Origin: Bacteroidaceae bacterium
Lineage (GTDB): Bacteria; Bacteroidota; Bacteroidia; Bacteroidales; Bacteroidaceae
Direction of reading: 5' to 3'
Assembly (NCBI GenBank): GCA_024401165.1
Contig: JAKSLN010000015.1
Location: 1 to 35,084, forward strand
Length of the DNA: 35,084 nucleotides
Positions within the stretch are counted from its first letter, which is position 1, and each line of letters starts with the position of its first letter. Positions 1-7,144 of the stretch are shown piece by piece. Below the pieces are notes generated by a model. The model did no database searches, was not told where the DNA came from, and saw only the letters and a program-made list of their open reading frames with translations. The translations under genes were made by a program, and so were the position numbers.

Positions 1-61
1 TTTTTTTGTGCAAGTGAAGAAGTCCCGTGAAACGTGTTTTTTGCTTTTTGTATAACAAAAA

Positions 62-93
62 TTTGGAATTTTCCGGGAATATACGTACCTTTG
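62..93 (+). promoter_or_regulatory. Bacteroidetes-type promoter of the sigma factor gene
   Basis: TTTG at 62-65 and TACCTTTG at 86-93 are separated by 20 bases. This matches the Bacteroidetes sigma-ABfr consensus (TTTG, about 20 bases, TAnnTTTG). The start codon of the sigma factor lies 26 bases downstream. Bases 1-61 show only T-rich sequence and no recognisable gene. Confidence 0.75.
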
Positions 94-118
94 CGCGCAA
101 AAATCCGGATTTTTTTCT

Positions 119-979
119 ATGAGACAACTCAAAATTACCAAAAGTATTACCAACCGCGAAAGTGCGTCGTTGGACAAATATCTGCAGGAGATTGGCCGCG
201 AGGACCTTATCACCGTTGAGGAAGAGGTGGAACTGGCGCAGAAGATTCGCAAGGGCGATCGCGAAGCCCTCGAGAAACTTACCAAGGCCAATTTGCGCTT
301 CGTTGTCAGTGTGGCTAAGCAGTATCAGAATCAGGGTCTTAGCTTGCCTGACCTTATCAACGAAGGTAACCTTGGACTTATCAAGGCTGCCGAGAAGTTC
401 GATGAGACACGCGGTTTTAAGTTCATCTCCTACGCTGTATGGTGGATTCGCCAGAGCATCCTGCAGGCCTTGGCCGAGCAGAGCCGTATTGTGCGTTTGC
501 CCCTTAACCAGGTAGGTTCGCTCAACAAGATTAGCAAGGCGTTCAGCCGTTTCGAACAGGAGAACGAGCGCAAGCCCAGTCCCGAGGAGCTGGCCGATCT
601 GCTTGACATGCCCGTTGACAAAGTGGGTGATACCATGAAGGTTAGCGGTCGTCACATCTCTGTCGACGCCCCCTTCGTCGAAGGTGAGGACAACAGCCTG
701 CTCGATGTGCTTGTCAACGACGACAGCCCCATGGCAGACCGTGGCCTTGTAAACGAATCATTGAGTCGCGAGATTGAGCGTGCCCTTAGTACGCTGAGCG
801 ATCGAGAGAAAGAAATCATCCAGATGTTCTTTGGCATTGGCCATCAGGAGATGACGCTTGAGGAGATTGGCGATCGCTTCAACCTCACCCGTGAGCGTGT
901 CCGCCAGATTAAGGAGAAGGCCATTCGCCGTCTACGCCAGAATAGCAAGAGCAAGCTTCTCAAGAGCTACCTGGGCTAA
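119..979 (+). CDS. rpoD: Primary RNA polymerase sigma factor (RpoD/SigA type)
   Basis: This 286-aa protein directs core RNA polymerase to housekeeping promoters. Region 1.2 starts near residue 18 ([10 protein letters not shown]). Region 2 follows with [13 protein letters not shown], the [13 protein letters not shown] core-binding segment and the -10 recognition helix [13 protein letters not shown]. Region 3 contains [12 protein letters not shown], and region 4 ends in the helix-turn-helix [19 protein letters not shown]. It lacks the long region 1.1 and non-conserved insert of proteobacterial RpoD, and about 286 aa is the normal size in Bacteroidetes. A consensus promoter lies just upstream, and the next gene starts 7 bases after the stop. 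Confidence 0.97.
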   Translation: MRQLKITKSITNRESASLDKYLQEIGREDLITVEEEVELAQKIRKGDREALEKLTKANLRFVVSVAKQYQNQGLSLPDLINEGNLGLIKAAEKFDETRGFKFISYAVWWIRQSILQALAEQSRIVRLPLNQVGSLNKISKAFSRFEQENERKPSPEELADLLDMPVDKVGDTMKVSGRHISVDAPFVEGEDNSLLDVLVNDDSPMADRGLVNESLSREIERALSTLSDREKEIIQMFFGIGHQEMTLEEIGDRFNLTRERVRQIKEKAIRRLRQNSKSKLLKSYLG

Positions 980-986
980 GATACCA

Positions 987-1475
987 ATGTTTACGAAATC
1001 AATGAAAGCTTTCAAAGCACTACTGCTGGTTGTCTGCCTTGGCATTGCACTGACCGTTTGTGGCAAGGACAAGAAGCCCGTCCAGCAGTCAGTCTACATG
1101 TTTGGCGTGTCCATGTCCTTCACTGATTCGGTGGCCTACGTTACCGATCTGATGAAGGTGGATTCTGTCTACCTTACCTCGAAGGGGTTCCTCGTTGACC
1201 GCTTGCTCTACAGTCTGCAGTTGGAGGGTTATCTGTCTGAGGTGATGGGTGTTCCGCAGACCACCAATGCGGTCATTTTCGGCAAGAATCTTAAGACCGT
1301 GACCAAGCGGTACAACCGAGTGAAAGACCTGTACGCCAAGAATCGCGACCTCATTCTCCGTTTCCTCAAACCAGAGGAGTTCACCTTCAAGCCCGAGGCG
1401 TACATTGATCCGGAGGCTGCAATAGTGGAGGAAGAGACAACGGCAGAGGACGCGTCTACACCCAATCAGAAATAG
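987..1475 (+). CDS. Small exported protein, probable lipoprotein, unknown function
   Basis: The 162-aa product begins with a basic stretch and a hydrophobic segment (KALLLVVCLGIALTVC) followed by GKDKK. That is a plausible lipoprotein leader, with the cysteine at residue 25, although valine at -1 is atypical of a lipobox. The mature part is rich in hydrophilic helices (residues about 35-140) and ends in an acidic tail (EEETTAEDAS). No catalytic motif is visible. An alternative start at 1002 gives a shorter n-region (MKAFKALLL). A longer reading from 858 would run through the sigma factor coding region and is unlikely. The gene follows rpoD by 7 bases and may be co-transcribed with it. I do not recognise the family. 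Confidence 0.75.
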   Translation: MFTKSMKAFKALLLVVCLGIALTVCGKDKKPVQQSVYMFGVSMSFTDSVAYVTDLMKVDSVYLTSKGFLVDRLLYSLQLEGYLSEVMGVPQTTNAVIFGKNLKTVTKRYNRVKDLYAKNRDLILRFLKPEEFTFKPEAYIDPEAAIVEEETTAEDASTPNQK

Positions 1476-1479
1476 TGTG

Positions 1480-2367
1480 ATGGGCAAGCGTTGCTGTTAC
1501 CAAGTGGGAGGCCATCGGCTGGCTATCTGTTTTCTCGACGAGCAAAACGACGAGTCGCTGCTTCCTTCCTTTGCCCCTTTTCGTATTGAAGAAACAACAG
1601 GAGTGGCGTTGACGGTTACCGTCGACGACACTTTTTTGATGCAGCGTAGCGACGATGAGGTGGGCCAGTTCGACTGTGGCGGCTGCAACCATGGCGTGTA
1701 CCAGTGTGCCGATGGTTGCTTCCAGTTCGAGGTCAGCGATCTCGGCGGACAGCTGTGCAGCACCATGCAGGCAAACGCAGACTTCTCCCAGTGCGTCGTT
1801 GCCTTGCATGCCTCAGCGCCCCATCAGCGCAGCTACGGACTCAACAATGCGATGATGATGGCCTACGCCTTCTGTTTCGCCACCCAGCAAACCCTCCTCG
1901 TCCATGCCAGCGTCATTCGCAAGGATGGGGTAGGCTACCTCATGATTGCACCAAGCGGGACCGGAAAGAGCACCCACACTCGCATGTGGTTCGACACGCT
2001 TCCCGGCTGCGACCTTATGAACGACGACAATCCCGTTGTGCGCATCCTGGATGGTCGCCCCATCGTCTATGGCAGTCCTTGGAGTGGAAAGACGCCTTGC
2101 TACCGCAATGTTCAGGCACCCGTCGGCGCCTTCGTGCGTATACAGCAACGTCCTGAAAATCATATCGAACGCCTCTCTTCCGTCGGTGCTTATGCCATGC
2201 TGATGCCCGCCATGAGCAGCATGAAGTGGGACCGTCGTGTTTATGTTGGCGTCAGCGATACGGTCATCGGTCTCGTCTCCCTGGTTGGCGTCTACGAATT
2301 GGGATGTCTGCCCAATGCCGATGCTGCCCGAGTGTGCTACGACGCCGTTGCTGTCCAGCACTCTTAA
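1480..2367 (+). CDS. HPr kinase/PEPCK-like P-loop protein
   Basis: The 295-aa protein has a Walker A motif at about residues 157-165 (APSGTGKST) preceded by a strand (GVGYLMIAP). Downstream are CDLMNDDNPVVRI and GSPWSGKTP. This arrangement is typical of HPr-serine-kinase/PEP-carboxykinase-like P-loop proteins that sit beside PqqD-like proteins in peptide-modification clusters. The N-terminal 120 residues are variable, and no signal peptide is present, so it should be cytoplasmic. It lies just upstream of a signal-peptidase-like gene and a pqqD-like gene. Phosphorylation or ATP-dependent modification of a small peptide or protein is inferred from this neighbourhood; the substrate is unknown. 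GTG at 1477 is an alternative start. Confidence 0.7.
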   Translation: MGKRCCYQVGGHRLAICFLDEQNDESLLPSFAPFRIEETTGVALTVTVDDTFLMQRSDDEVGQFDCGGCNHGVYQCADGCFQFEVSDLGGQLCSTMQANADFSQCVVALHASAPHQRSYGLNNAMMMAYAFCFATQQTLLVHASVIRKDGVGYLMIAPSGTGKSTHTRMWFDTLPGCDLMNDDNPVVRILDGRPIVYGSPWSGKTPCYRNVQAPVGAFVRIQQRPENHIERLSSVGAYAMLMPAMSSMKWDRRVYVGVSDTVIGLVSLVGVYELGCLPNADAARVCYDAVAVQHS

Positions 2368-2421
2368 TATTTCGTTTCTCGTCCAACCGCATAACCGCAT
2401 AACCGTCCAATCACGTAACCG

Positions 2422-2985
2422 TTGAAAGAGTTAATCAAACGCATCCTCAGCCTGCTGCTTTCGCCTTGCCGGTGGTTCAATAGGCATCGCAATGGCACAG
2501 TCGATGCCCAGGCCCGTCGAGAATACCCCAACGAAGTTCTGTTGGCTATGGTGCGTGATGCCATCCGCAACGGAGGAACTGCCGAGGACGGGCATCACAT
2601 CCCTCACCACACGGCCACGATATGGGTCAAGGGCTACAGCATGCGCCCCTTCCTTGAGCATATGCGCGACAAGGTGCAGTTGGCCTTCCCTTCCCGCCCT
2701 CTCCGTGTCGGCGATGCCGTGTTGGCAGAGATAGGCCCTGGTCACTATGTGCTTCATCGCATCATCCAAGTCGAGGGCGACCGTCTCACCTTGATGGGCG
2801 ATGGAAACGTCCGCGGCACTGAGCGCTGTCGTGTGCAAGATGTGGCCGGCATCGTCACCCACTACATTCGTCCTCGGCGCACCATTCCCGCCGATGCTTC
2901 GTGGCTCAATTTCCGCATTCGCGTTTGGCGCCGCCTCCTTCCCATCCGCCGATACCTATTATTATTATATAGGTCCACGGTGTAG
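2422..2985 (+). CDS. S24/S26-family signal-peptidase-like protein with a Ser-His dyad
   Basis: This 187-aa protein carries the serine-protease box GYSMRPF, with the nucleophile at Ser73. A second box, YVLHRI, has His112 where bacterial signal peptidase I has its general-base lysine, so it resembles the SipW/ER-type Ser-His enzymes. VQLAFPSRPLRVGDAVLAE and GDRLTLMGDGN are the conserved flanking strands. It starts with TTG: the sequence KELIKRILSLLLSP directly follows, and the first in-frame ATG (2548) would still leave the catalytic core intact. There is no clear transmembrane anchor except a weak hydrophobic stretch at residues 6-14. The kinase-like and PqqD-like neighbours suggest processing of a specific peptide rather than general signal-peptide cleavage. 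Confidence 0.75.
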   Translation: MKELIKRILSLLLSPCRWFNRHRNGTVDAQARREYPNEVLLAMVRDAIRNGGTAEDGHHIPHHTATIWVKGYSMRPFLEHMRDKVQLAFPSRPLRVGDAVLAEIGPGHYVLHRIIQVEGDRLTLMGDGNVRGTERCRVQDVAGIVTHYIRPRRTIPADASWLNFRIRVWRRLLPIRRYLLLLYRSTV

Positions 2986-3025
2986 GATCTCAGTTTTTTT
3001 ACGTCAGAAATAACAAGTCAGAACA

Positions 3026-3328
3026 ATGAAGATAAAGAAAGGTTTCGAGCTTCGCGATGTGTGTGGCGAGTTCGTAGTTTTGGCCTCAGGCCGCGAGAAT
3101 ATCGACTTCAGCAAGGTCATCAACCTCAACGAAAGTGCAGCCGTCATCTGGAAGGCCGTCGAGAATCGTGAGTTCAACGTGGAGGACATGGCCCAGGCGC
3201 TCCTTGCAGAGTATGAGGTCGACAATTCAAAAGCCATAGCCGATGCGACTAGTGTCGCAAGCGAGTGGCAGAAGATAGGCATGATTACTAACTTTAACTC
3301 AGAAATTAATCTTAAAAAAAAGGTATGA
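3026..3328 (+). CDS. PqqD-family peptide-chaperone-like protein
   Basis: This 100-aa protein has the PqqD pattern: a leading beta strand pair (GFELRDVCGEFVVLAS), then INLNESAAVIWKAV and a helical C-terminal half (FNVEDMAQALLAEYEVD). PqqD-like domains bind leader peptides of ribosomally made, modified peptides and present them to modifying enzymes. Here it is the third member of a kinase-peptidase-PqqD set. Its stop codon overlaps the ATG of a 35-codon ORF (ATGA), so the two would be translationally coupled. No radical SAM or cyclase partner lies next to it; the nearest radical SAM gene is 10 kb away in a different unit. Confidence 0.8.
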   Translation: MKIKKGFELRDVCGEFVVLASGRENIDFSKVINLNESAAVIWKAVENREFNVEDMAQALLAEYEVDNSKAIADATSVASEWQKIGMITNFNSEINLKKKV

Positions 3329-3432
3329 AACGAGCATTACCATTCATTATGCTCTCTGGCGTCAAGCTCCACAAGCCTGCCAGCACCAAGGGTGTGTATA
3401 TCAAGGGTAAGAAGAAAGTTGTAAACAAGTAG
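3325..3432 (+). CDS. 35-aa ORF; probable remnant of a secreted protein's C-terminal tail
   Basis: The start codon overlaps the stop of the PqqD-like gene. The peptide opens with MKRALPFIM and then reads LSGVKLHKPASTKGVYIKG followed by KKKVVNK. That second part closely resembles the tail of the minus-strand protein at 4137-4754 (LSGLRVKEATKRGIYIRGG, then RKVV) and of the Omp28-like protein ending at 12614. The simplest reading is an internal deletion that left the first codons and the sorting-type tail of an exported protein. The alternative is a short genuine peptide substrate of the adjacent PqqD/peptidase/kinase set. Expression is unknown. Confidence 0.45.
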   Translation: MKRALPFIMLSGVKLHKPASTKGVYIKGKKKVVNK

Positions 3433-3451
3433 CAACGCAGAGAAATCTCCT

Positions 3452-4117
3452 ATGCTGGACCTTTTGCAGCAGTTGGGGCTGGCGCTCCGCATCCCCGCCT
3501 CGTTTGTCATCATCGAGTTCGTCGGAACGATGGCGTTTGCCATCTCCGGCATCCGCCTGGCGTCGTCCAAGCGCTTCGACTGGTTCGGGGCGCTCATCGT
3601 TGGCATGTCCACGGCTGTTGGCGGTGGTACTATTCGCGACCTCATGCTGGGCGTCACCCCCTTCTGGCTCACCAACAGCATCTACATCATCTGCTGCGTC
3701 ATCTCCCTGCTCTGGGTGGTCATCTTTGGCAAGTACCTCATTAGTCAGAAGAACACCTGGTTCATCTTCGACACCATCGGACTGGCCCTTTTTAACGTCA
3801 TCGGCATCGAGAAGACCCTCCAGATGGACTTCCCCCTCTGGACGGCTATCACCATGGGCTGCGTCACCGGAGCTGCGGGTGGCGTCATCCGCGATATCCT
3901 CATCAATGAAGTGCCCCTGATCTTCCGGAAGGAGATCTACGCCATGGCATGCATAGCTGGTGGCGTGGTCTACGTCACCTGTTTCAAGGCTTTCGGAATG
4001 TCTGCTGAGCTCAATGCCCTTTTCAGCAGCATAACGGTGGTTGTCATTCGTCTCCTTGCCGTCAAGTATCAATGGCACTTGCCCGTTCTCAAGGGCGACG
4101 AAGACAAAGAGGCGTAA
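3452..4117 (+). CDS. TRIC/UPF0126-family membrane channel protein
   Basis: The 221-aa integral membrane protein has about seven hydrophobic helices arranged as two similar halves. Each half contains a glycine-rich signature: VGGGTIRDLMLGVTPFWL around residues 57-74 and AAGGVIRDILINEVPLIF around residues 142-159. These duplicated GG-x-IRD motifs define the prokaryotic TRIC (trimeric intracellular cation channel) homologues, also called UPF0126/YicG, which conduct monovalent cations across the inner membrane. Length and architecture are complete. A rho-independent terminator overlaps its stop codon. Its relation to the upstream peptide-processing genes is probably only positional. Confidence 0.9.
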   Translation: MLDLLQQLGLALRIPASFVIIEFVGTMAFAISGIRLASSKRFDWFGALIVGMSTAVGGGTIRDLMLGVTPFWLTNSIYIICCVISLLWVVIFGKYLISQKNTWFIFDTIGLALFNVIGIEKTLQMDFPLWTAITMGCVTGAAGGVIRDILINEVPLIFRKEIYAMACIAGGVVYVTCFKAFGMSAELNALFSSITVVVIRLLAVKYQWHLPVLKGDEDKEA

Positions 4118-4135
4118 CCCGCCTCTTCGTTTTTT
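4107..4135 (+). terminator. Intrinsic terminator of the TRIC channel gene
   Basis: AAGAGGCG (4107-4114) pairs perfectly with CGCCTCTT (4120-4127) around the 5-base loop TAACC, which contains the TAA stop codon. A run of six T follows at 4130-4135. It separates this gene from the convergent minus-strand gene that ends at 4137. Confidence 0.8.
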
Positions 4136-4136
4136 C

Positions 4137-4754
4137 TTATCTGCTAATCACAACCTTTCGTCCGCCTCGGATGTAGATGCCTCTCTTCGTGGCCTCCTTG
4201 ACGCGCAGGCCGCTCAGCGTGTAGCACCCTGTCTCGCCCTGTAGCGCGGGGCTGCTAATGTGGGCCGTCTCCGGGTCGTATTTCAGGACGATAGTGCCCT
4301 CGAACGTCTCGCTCTCACCCTTTACTTTCAGACTCAGCGTCACGCCGTATGCCGTTGCCGACTCCTCTGCGTGCACCACGTCAATCTGCATGTTCGTTGG
4401 GGTGCTAGCCTTGAGGGTCTGCTCCTTGGTTACGCTGTATCCATTCTTGTCCAGTTCCATGCAGTTGCCGCCAAAGCAGAACGTCACGCCACCATCCTTG
4501 TTCACGTCTGTCAGGGTGGCGGATACGTGCTGCGCCGTGGTGCTGCTGATCATGACTTCGGGGTACAGTCCGTATCTGAAGAACTGACCCTCAAGCGGTG
4601 TGCCAGGCATCAGGTCGAACGCCTCCACGCCGTACGTCTTTGTCAGCGAACCTCCATTGGCCAGCTGCTCGCCGTCCACGGTCAGCGTCAGCGACTGTGC
4701 CTGTGCAGCCATGCCCATGCAAAGGCCGAGAACCATTGAAAACAGTTTTTTCAT
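4137..4754 (-). CDS. Secreted protein with Omp28-associated N-terminal-type domain and sorting-like tail
   Basis: The 205-aa protein begins with a clear signal peptide (MKKLFSMVLGLCMGMAAQAQ). Its middle reads VSATLTDVNKDGGVTFCFGG followed by NCMELDKNGYSV. This resembles a segment in the Omp28-like protein at 10305 (ISVDILNVDGQMSICLGPNC, then VPFQKVGYGEVKN), including the paired cysteines. It ends in LSGLRVKEATKRGIYIRGG and a basic RKVVISR, the tail type that marks many Prevotella/Bacteroides exported proteins and resembles type-IX-secretion C-terminal domains. The function is unknown; the shared domain suggests a small surface or periplasmic beta-sandwich protein. It is monocistronic on the minus strand with its own promoter. 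Confidence 0.8.
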   Translation of the reverse strand: MKKLFSMVLGLCMGMAAQAQSLTLTVDGEQLANGGSLTKTYGVEAFDLMPGTPLEGQFFRYGLYPEVMISSTTAQHVSATLTDVNKDGGVTFCFGGNCMELDKNGYSVTKEQTLKASTPTNMQIDVVHAEESATAYGVTLSLKVKGESETFEGTIVLKYDPETAHISSPALQGETGCYTLSGLRVKEATKRGIYIRGGRKVVISR

Positions 4755-4779
4755 AATCTTTTGATCTTATTCGTTTCTG

Positions 4780-4810
4780 CAAATTTAGGCAATCTTTTTC
4801 TTACATGCAA
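4780..4810 (-). promoter_or_regulatory. Promoter of the minus-strand secreted protein gene
   Basis: On the minus strand TAAATTTG (4787-4780) matches TAnnTTTG exactly. It lies about 25 bases before the ATG at 4754. The -33 element is weak: only TTG at 4810-4808 sits at the expected 20-base spacing. Confidence 0.5.
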
Positions 4811-4895
4811 GCAAAACCTCTTTTTTCTTCCCAAACTCTGTCCAAATTAACTCGTTAGTTGTTGATTGATGGGTAAGTGTTATGAAATGTTCCTA

Positions 4896-4937
4896 ATCGT
4901 TTTTCGCACGAACATTTGGTGGAACGAAAAAAACGAT
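4896..4937. promoter_or_regulatory. Inverted repeat around the -33 element of the alpha-galactosidase promoter
   Basis: ATCG-T5-CG (4896-4906) and CG-A7-CGAT (4925-4937) are inverted copies that differ only in the length of the A/T tract. The -33 TTTG (4915-4918) lies between them. The position fits an operator for a sugar-responsive regulator, but no cognate regulator gene is present in the window. Confidence 0.35.
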
Positions 4938-4946
4938 GTATTTTTG
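4915..4946 (+). promoter_or_regulatory. Bacteroidetes-type promoter of the alpha-galactosidase gene
   Basis: TTTG at 4915-4918, a 20-base spacer and TATTTTTG at 4939-4946 match the Bacteroidetes consensus exactly. The leader to the preferred ATG (5058) is about 105 bases long. The stretch 4755-5057 otherwise holds only this promoter, the divergent promoter and the inverted repeat. Confidence 0.75.
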
Positions 4947-5057
4947 CCCCATGTATGGGCGAAATGTGCTTTCCGGCTTGCCAGACCGCCCAGGATGTGC
5001 CCTAAGTCCTAGTCAAAAACCATATCAAAAATGCACCAGACATCTACTTGTAAACAA

Positions 5058-6653
5058 ATGAAAATCCGTACCTTCAATCACTTCCTTCGCACTACCTTCC
5101 TACTGTTCTGCAGTCTGCTTGCCATTGGTATGTGGGCGCAGGACGCCAAGCCTGCAGACGAAACGCCGATGCGTTGCGCCAACCGCGTATTCTCCCTGCC
5201 CGGCAAGCCGTTCATGCAGAAACTCCTGCCCCATGAGGGACAACGTGTGGTGCGAGTGGACAACCTTCCCAAGGGCCTCAAACTAAAGACTGATCGACCC
5301 GGCTACAAGTACGTCTATGGCATCGCCCCCGCCGCCGGCGAATACCGATACACCGTCCGCTTGGACAATGGCACCAGCATGGATGTCGACCTTACCGTCA
5401 GTCCCTCGCTCAGCCAGCCAACCCCCTTCATGGGCGTGCTGACCTGGAACTCCTTCGAAGGCCACATCAACGACGACAATATCAAGGCCATAGCCGACGC
5501 CTTCGTCTCCCTTGGTCTGAAAGATTTGGGCTACCATTACATGTGTATCGACGACAAGTGGGCTGCCTACGACCGCGCCGATGGTCATCTCGTCTGGGGA
5601 GAGAAGTTCACGGACTATGCCGATGTCGTCCGCTATGTCCACGCCAAAGGACTCAAGATCGGCATCTATTCCGATGCCGGCAGCCGCACCTGCTCCAACG
5701 CCCAACCCGGCAGCTACGGCTATGAGGATGTCGATGCGCGCGACTTCCTCGACTGGGATTTCGACCTACTCAAGTACGACTTCTGCAATGCCACTGGAGG
5801 CACCTCACCCGCTGACGCCGAGAAGGCATACGCTGCCATGGGGCGTGCGCTCCGTCAGGCGTCCGATTCCAAGGGCAAAGACTTCGTCTACTACATGTGC
5901 GAATGGGGCGACCGCCGTCCCTGGGAGTGGGCTGCCAACACTGGTGCCACCTGCTGGCGCTCCACAGCCGACACGCGTGACTACTGGAGCGACACCACCT
6001 ATCGAGGCGGCATCCTCCAAGTCCTGGACGTGATGAAGCGCATCTGGGCCTATCAGGGCGTCAACCGCTGGAACGATGCCGACATGCTCATGGTCGGTCT
6101 CCATGGCACAGGCTACAGTTCTAACGATGGAGGAGGCGATGGCTACAAGGCTGGTCTGACGATGGACGAGGCCCGCACCAACTTCGCTCTCTGGTGCATG
6201 TTCGCCTCCCCGCTGACCCTCTCCAACAACATCACCAACCTCGACGGAAAACCCAACAACCGCACCGGAAAGAACGTCACCAACACCTACTACCAGGACG
6301 ATCTCGCCATCATCCGAAACAAGGAACTCATCGATGTTGACCAAGACCCCCTCGGACAGGCTGGCGAACCTATCTATGACACTCCTGATTATATTGTTTT
6401 CCAAAAAGATATGGCAGACGGAAGCGTTGCCCTGTCCATCACCAATCTTTCCTCCCAATCCCGTCCTGTCACCGTTCGTTTCTCCGACCTAAGCGCCCTC
6501 AAACCACGCCGCCGCTACAAGGTTCGCGACCTCTGGCAGCACGCCTATCTGGACAATGAGCGTGGCACCCACATTGCCTACACCAAAAAATCCATTTTCA
6601 CCGCCAACGTGCCGCCCCACGCCACCCACGTCTATCGCATCTTCCCGTACTGA
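5058..6653 (+). CDS. Secreted alpha-galactosidase, glycoside hydrolase family 27
   Basis: This 531-aa enzyme removes terminal alpha-linked galactose from oligosaccharides or galactomannan side chains by a retaining mechanism. A signal peptide (residues 1-28, ending GMWAQ) precedes an N-terminal beta domain of about 90 residues. The (beta/alpha)8 domain then starts at FMGVLTWNSFEGHIND. The nucleophile is Asp241 in LLKYDFCN and the acid/base is Asp342 in RWNDADML. A C-terminal beta-sandwich ends at THVYRIFPY. ATG at 5058 is preferred because it gives a normal signal peptide; 5031 would add nine residues before it. The gene stands alone rather than in a SusCD-type locus. Function is assigned from family motifs; the preferred glycan is not determined. 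Confidence 0.93.
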   Translation: MKIRTFNHFLRTTFLLFCSLLAIGMWAQDAKPADETPMRCANRVFSLPGKPFMQKLLPHEGQRVVRVDNLPKGLKLKTDRPGYKYVYGIAPAAGEYRYTVRLDNGTSMDVDLTVSPSLSQPTPFMGVLTWNSFEGHINDDNIKAIADAFVSLGLKDLGYHYMCIDDKWAAYDRADGHLVWGEKFTDYADVVRYVHAKGLKIGIYSDAGSRTCSNAQPGSYGYEDVDARDFLDWDFDLLKYDFCNATGGTSPADAEKAYAAMGRALRQASDSKGKDFVYYMCEWGDRRPWEWAANTGATCWRSTADTRDYWSDTTYRGGILQVLDVMKRIWAYQGVNRWNDADMLMVGLHGTGYSSNDGGGDGYKAGLTMDEARTNFALWCMFASPLTLSNNITNLDGKPNNRTGKNVTNTYYQDDLAIIRNKELIDVDQDPLGQAGEPIYDTPDYIVFQKDMADGSVALSITNLSSQSRPVTVRFSDLSALKPRRRYKVRDLWQHAYLDNERGTHIAYTKKSIFTANVPPHATHVYRIFPY

Positions 6654-6708
6654 GTTTTCTCCTGATAGAAGTGGGTTCTTCCATAGTTGCAGCACCCTTT
6701 GGAAAATG

Positions 6709-6766
6709 CCGCTGCAGTACTTCAAAATTACCGCTGCGGTATTTTAAAATTTCCGCTGCGGTAATT
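6709..6766 (+). repeat. 22-bp tandem repeat, three copies
   Basis: Units start at 6709, 6731 and 6753, an exact 22-base period. Each begins CCGCTGC(A/G)GTA and the first two continue into an A/T-rich half ending in AAAATTA or AAAATTT. The second copy contains a near-perfect palindrome, TACCGC-T-GCGGTA (6729-6741). A more diverged unit may precede at about 6687. There are no unique spacers, so this is not a CRISPR array. Confidence 0.75.
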
Positions 6767-6767
6767 A

Positions 6768-6791
6768 ACCGGCTGGCCTAGGGCAGCCGGT
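6768..6791. repeat. Perfect 8-bp inverted repeat (hairpin)
   Basis: ACCGGCTG (6768-6775) and CAGCCGGT (6784-6791) are perfect inverted copies with an 8-base loop. It could form the stem of a terminator for the alpha-galactosidase gene, but no T-run follows directly. Confidence 0.5.
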
Positions 6792-6841
6792 CGGTTCGCG
6801 CAGCGCAAAAAAATGAATGGTGCAGCGGGAATGAACAAATG

Positions 6842-6872
6842 ACGCAACGTGAAACTTTTATTCGCGTTGCGT
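6842..6872. repeat. 8-bp inverted repeat ACGCAACG / CGTTGCGT
   Basis: ACGCAACG (6842-6849) and CGTTGCGT (6865-6872) are perfect inverted copies with a 15-base loop. The right arm is followed by a T-rich stretch (TTGTTGTTTTTAGG), so a weak terminator is possible. Confidence 0.4.
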
Positions 6873-7076
6873 TTGTTGTTTTTAGGACACGAGGTACGAG
6901 TCTGTTCTCCCTCCTGGATAAACGACAAGAATAATTTGTGCATGGTTGGCAGCGCTGGGCGTGCAGATGTTTCATTGTGGCATGTGTTGGGGGTGATTGT
7001 AAGGTGGGAGATACATAATTTATTTAAAATGATAAAAAAAGCGGAGAGAATGTGCTGCATTTACGATAATTGTTTG

Positions 7077-7084
7077 TATATTTG
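7077..7084 (+). promoter_or_regulatory. -7 element upstream of the thioredoxin-like gene
   Basis: TATATTTG matches TAnnTTTG and lies about 60 bases before the ATG at 7145. No good -33 TTTG is found at the usual spacing, so strength is uncertain. Confidence 0.5.
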
Positions 7085-7144
7085 CAAAATATATATAGAT
7101 TTATTGCGAAAATTTGGGTTTATTACGTCAAATTGTCTTTTTTT

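Larger units (their letters stand above)
6654..7144. other. 490-bp spacer without a convincing gene
   Basis: No credible protein-coding sequence is present. The spacer holds a three-copy 22-bp tandem repeat (6709-6766), two inverted repeats (6768-6791 and 6842-6872) and, near its right end, the promoter of the thioredoxin-like gene. Short reading frames on both strands here have basic or low-complexity composition and no recognisable start context. Confidence 0.6.

Noticed and set aside
34..219. Short ORF upstream of and overlapping the sigma factor gene
   Set aside because: It spans the promoter and runs out of frame into rpoD; no start context or conserved features.
858..986. N-terminal extension of the small lipoprotein gene into the sigma factor gene
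   Set aside because: The extension is a basic out-of-frame reading of sigma region 4, and a proper signal sequence starts at 987 or 1002.
6709..6766. Possible CRISPR array
   Set aside because: The units abut with an exact 22-base period and have no unique spacers, and no cas genes are present.
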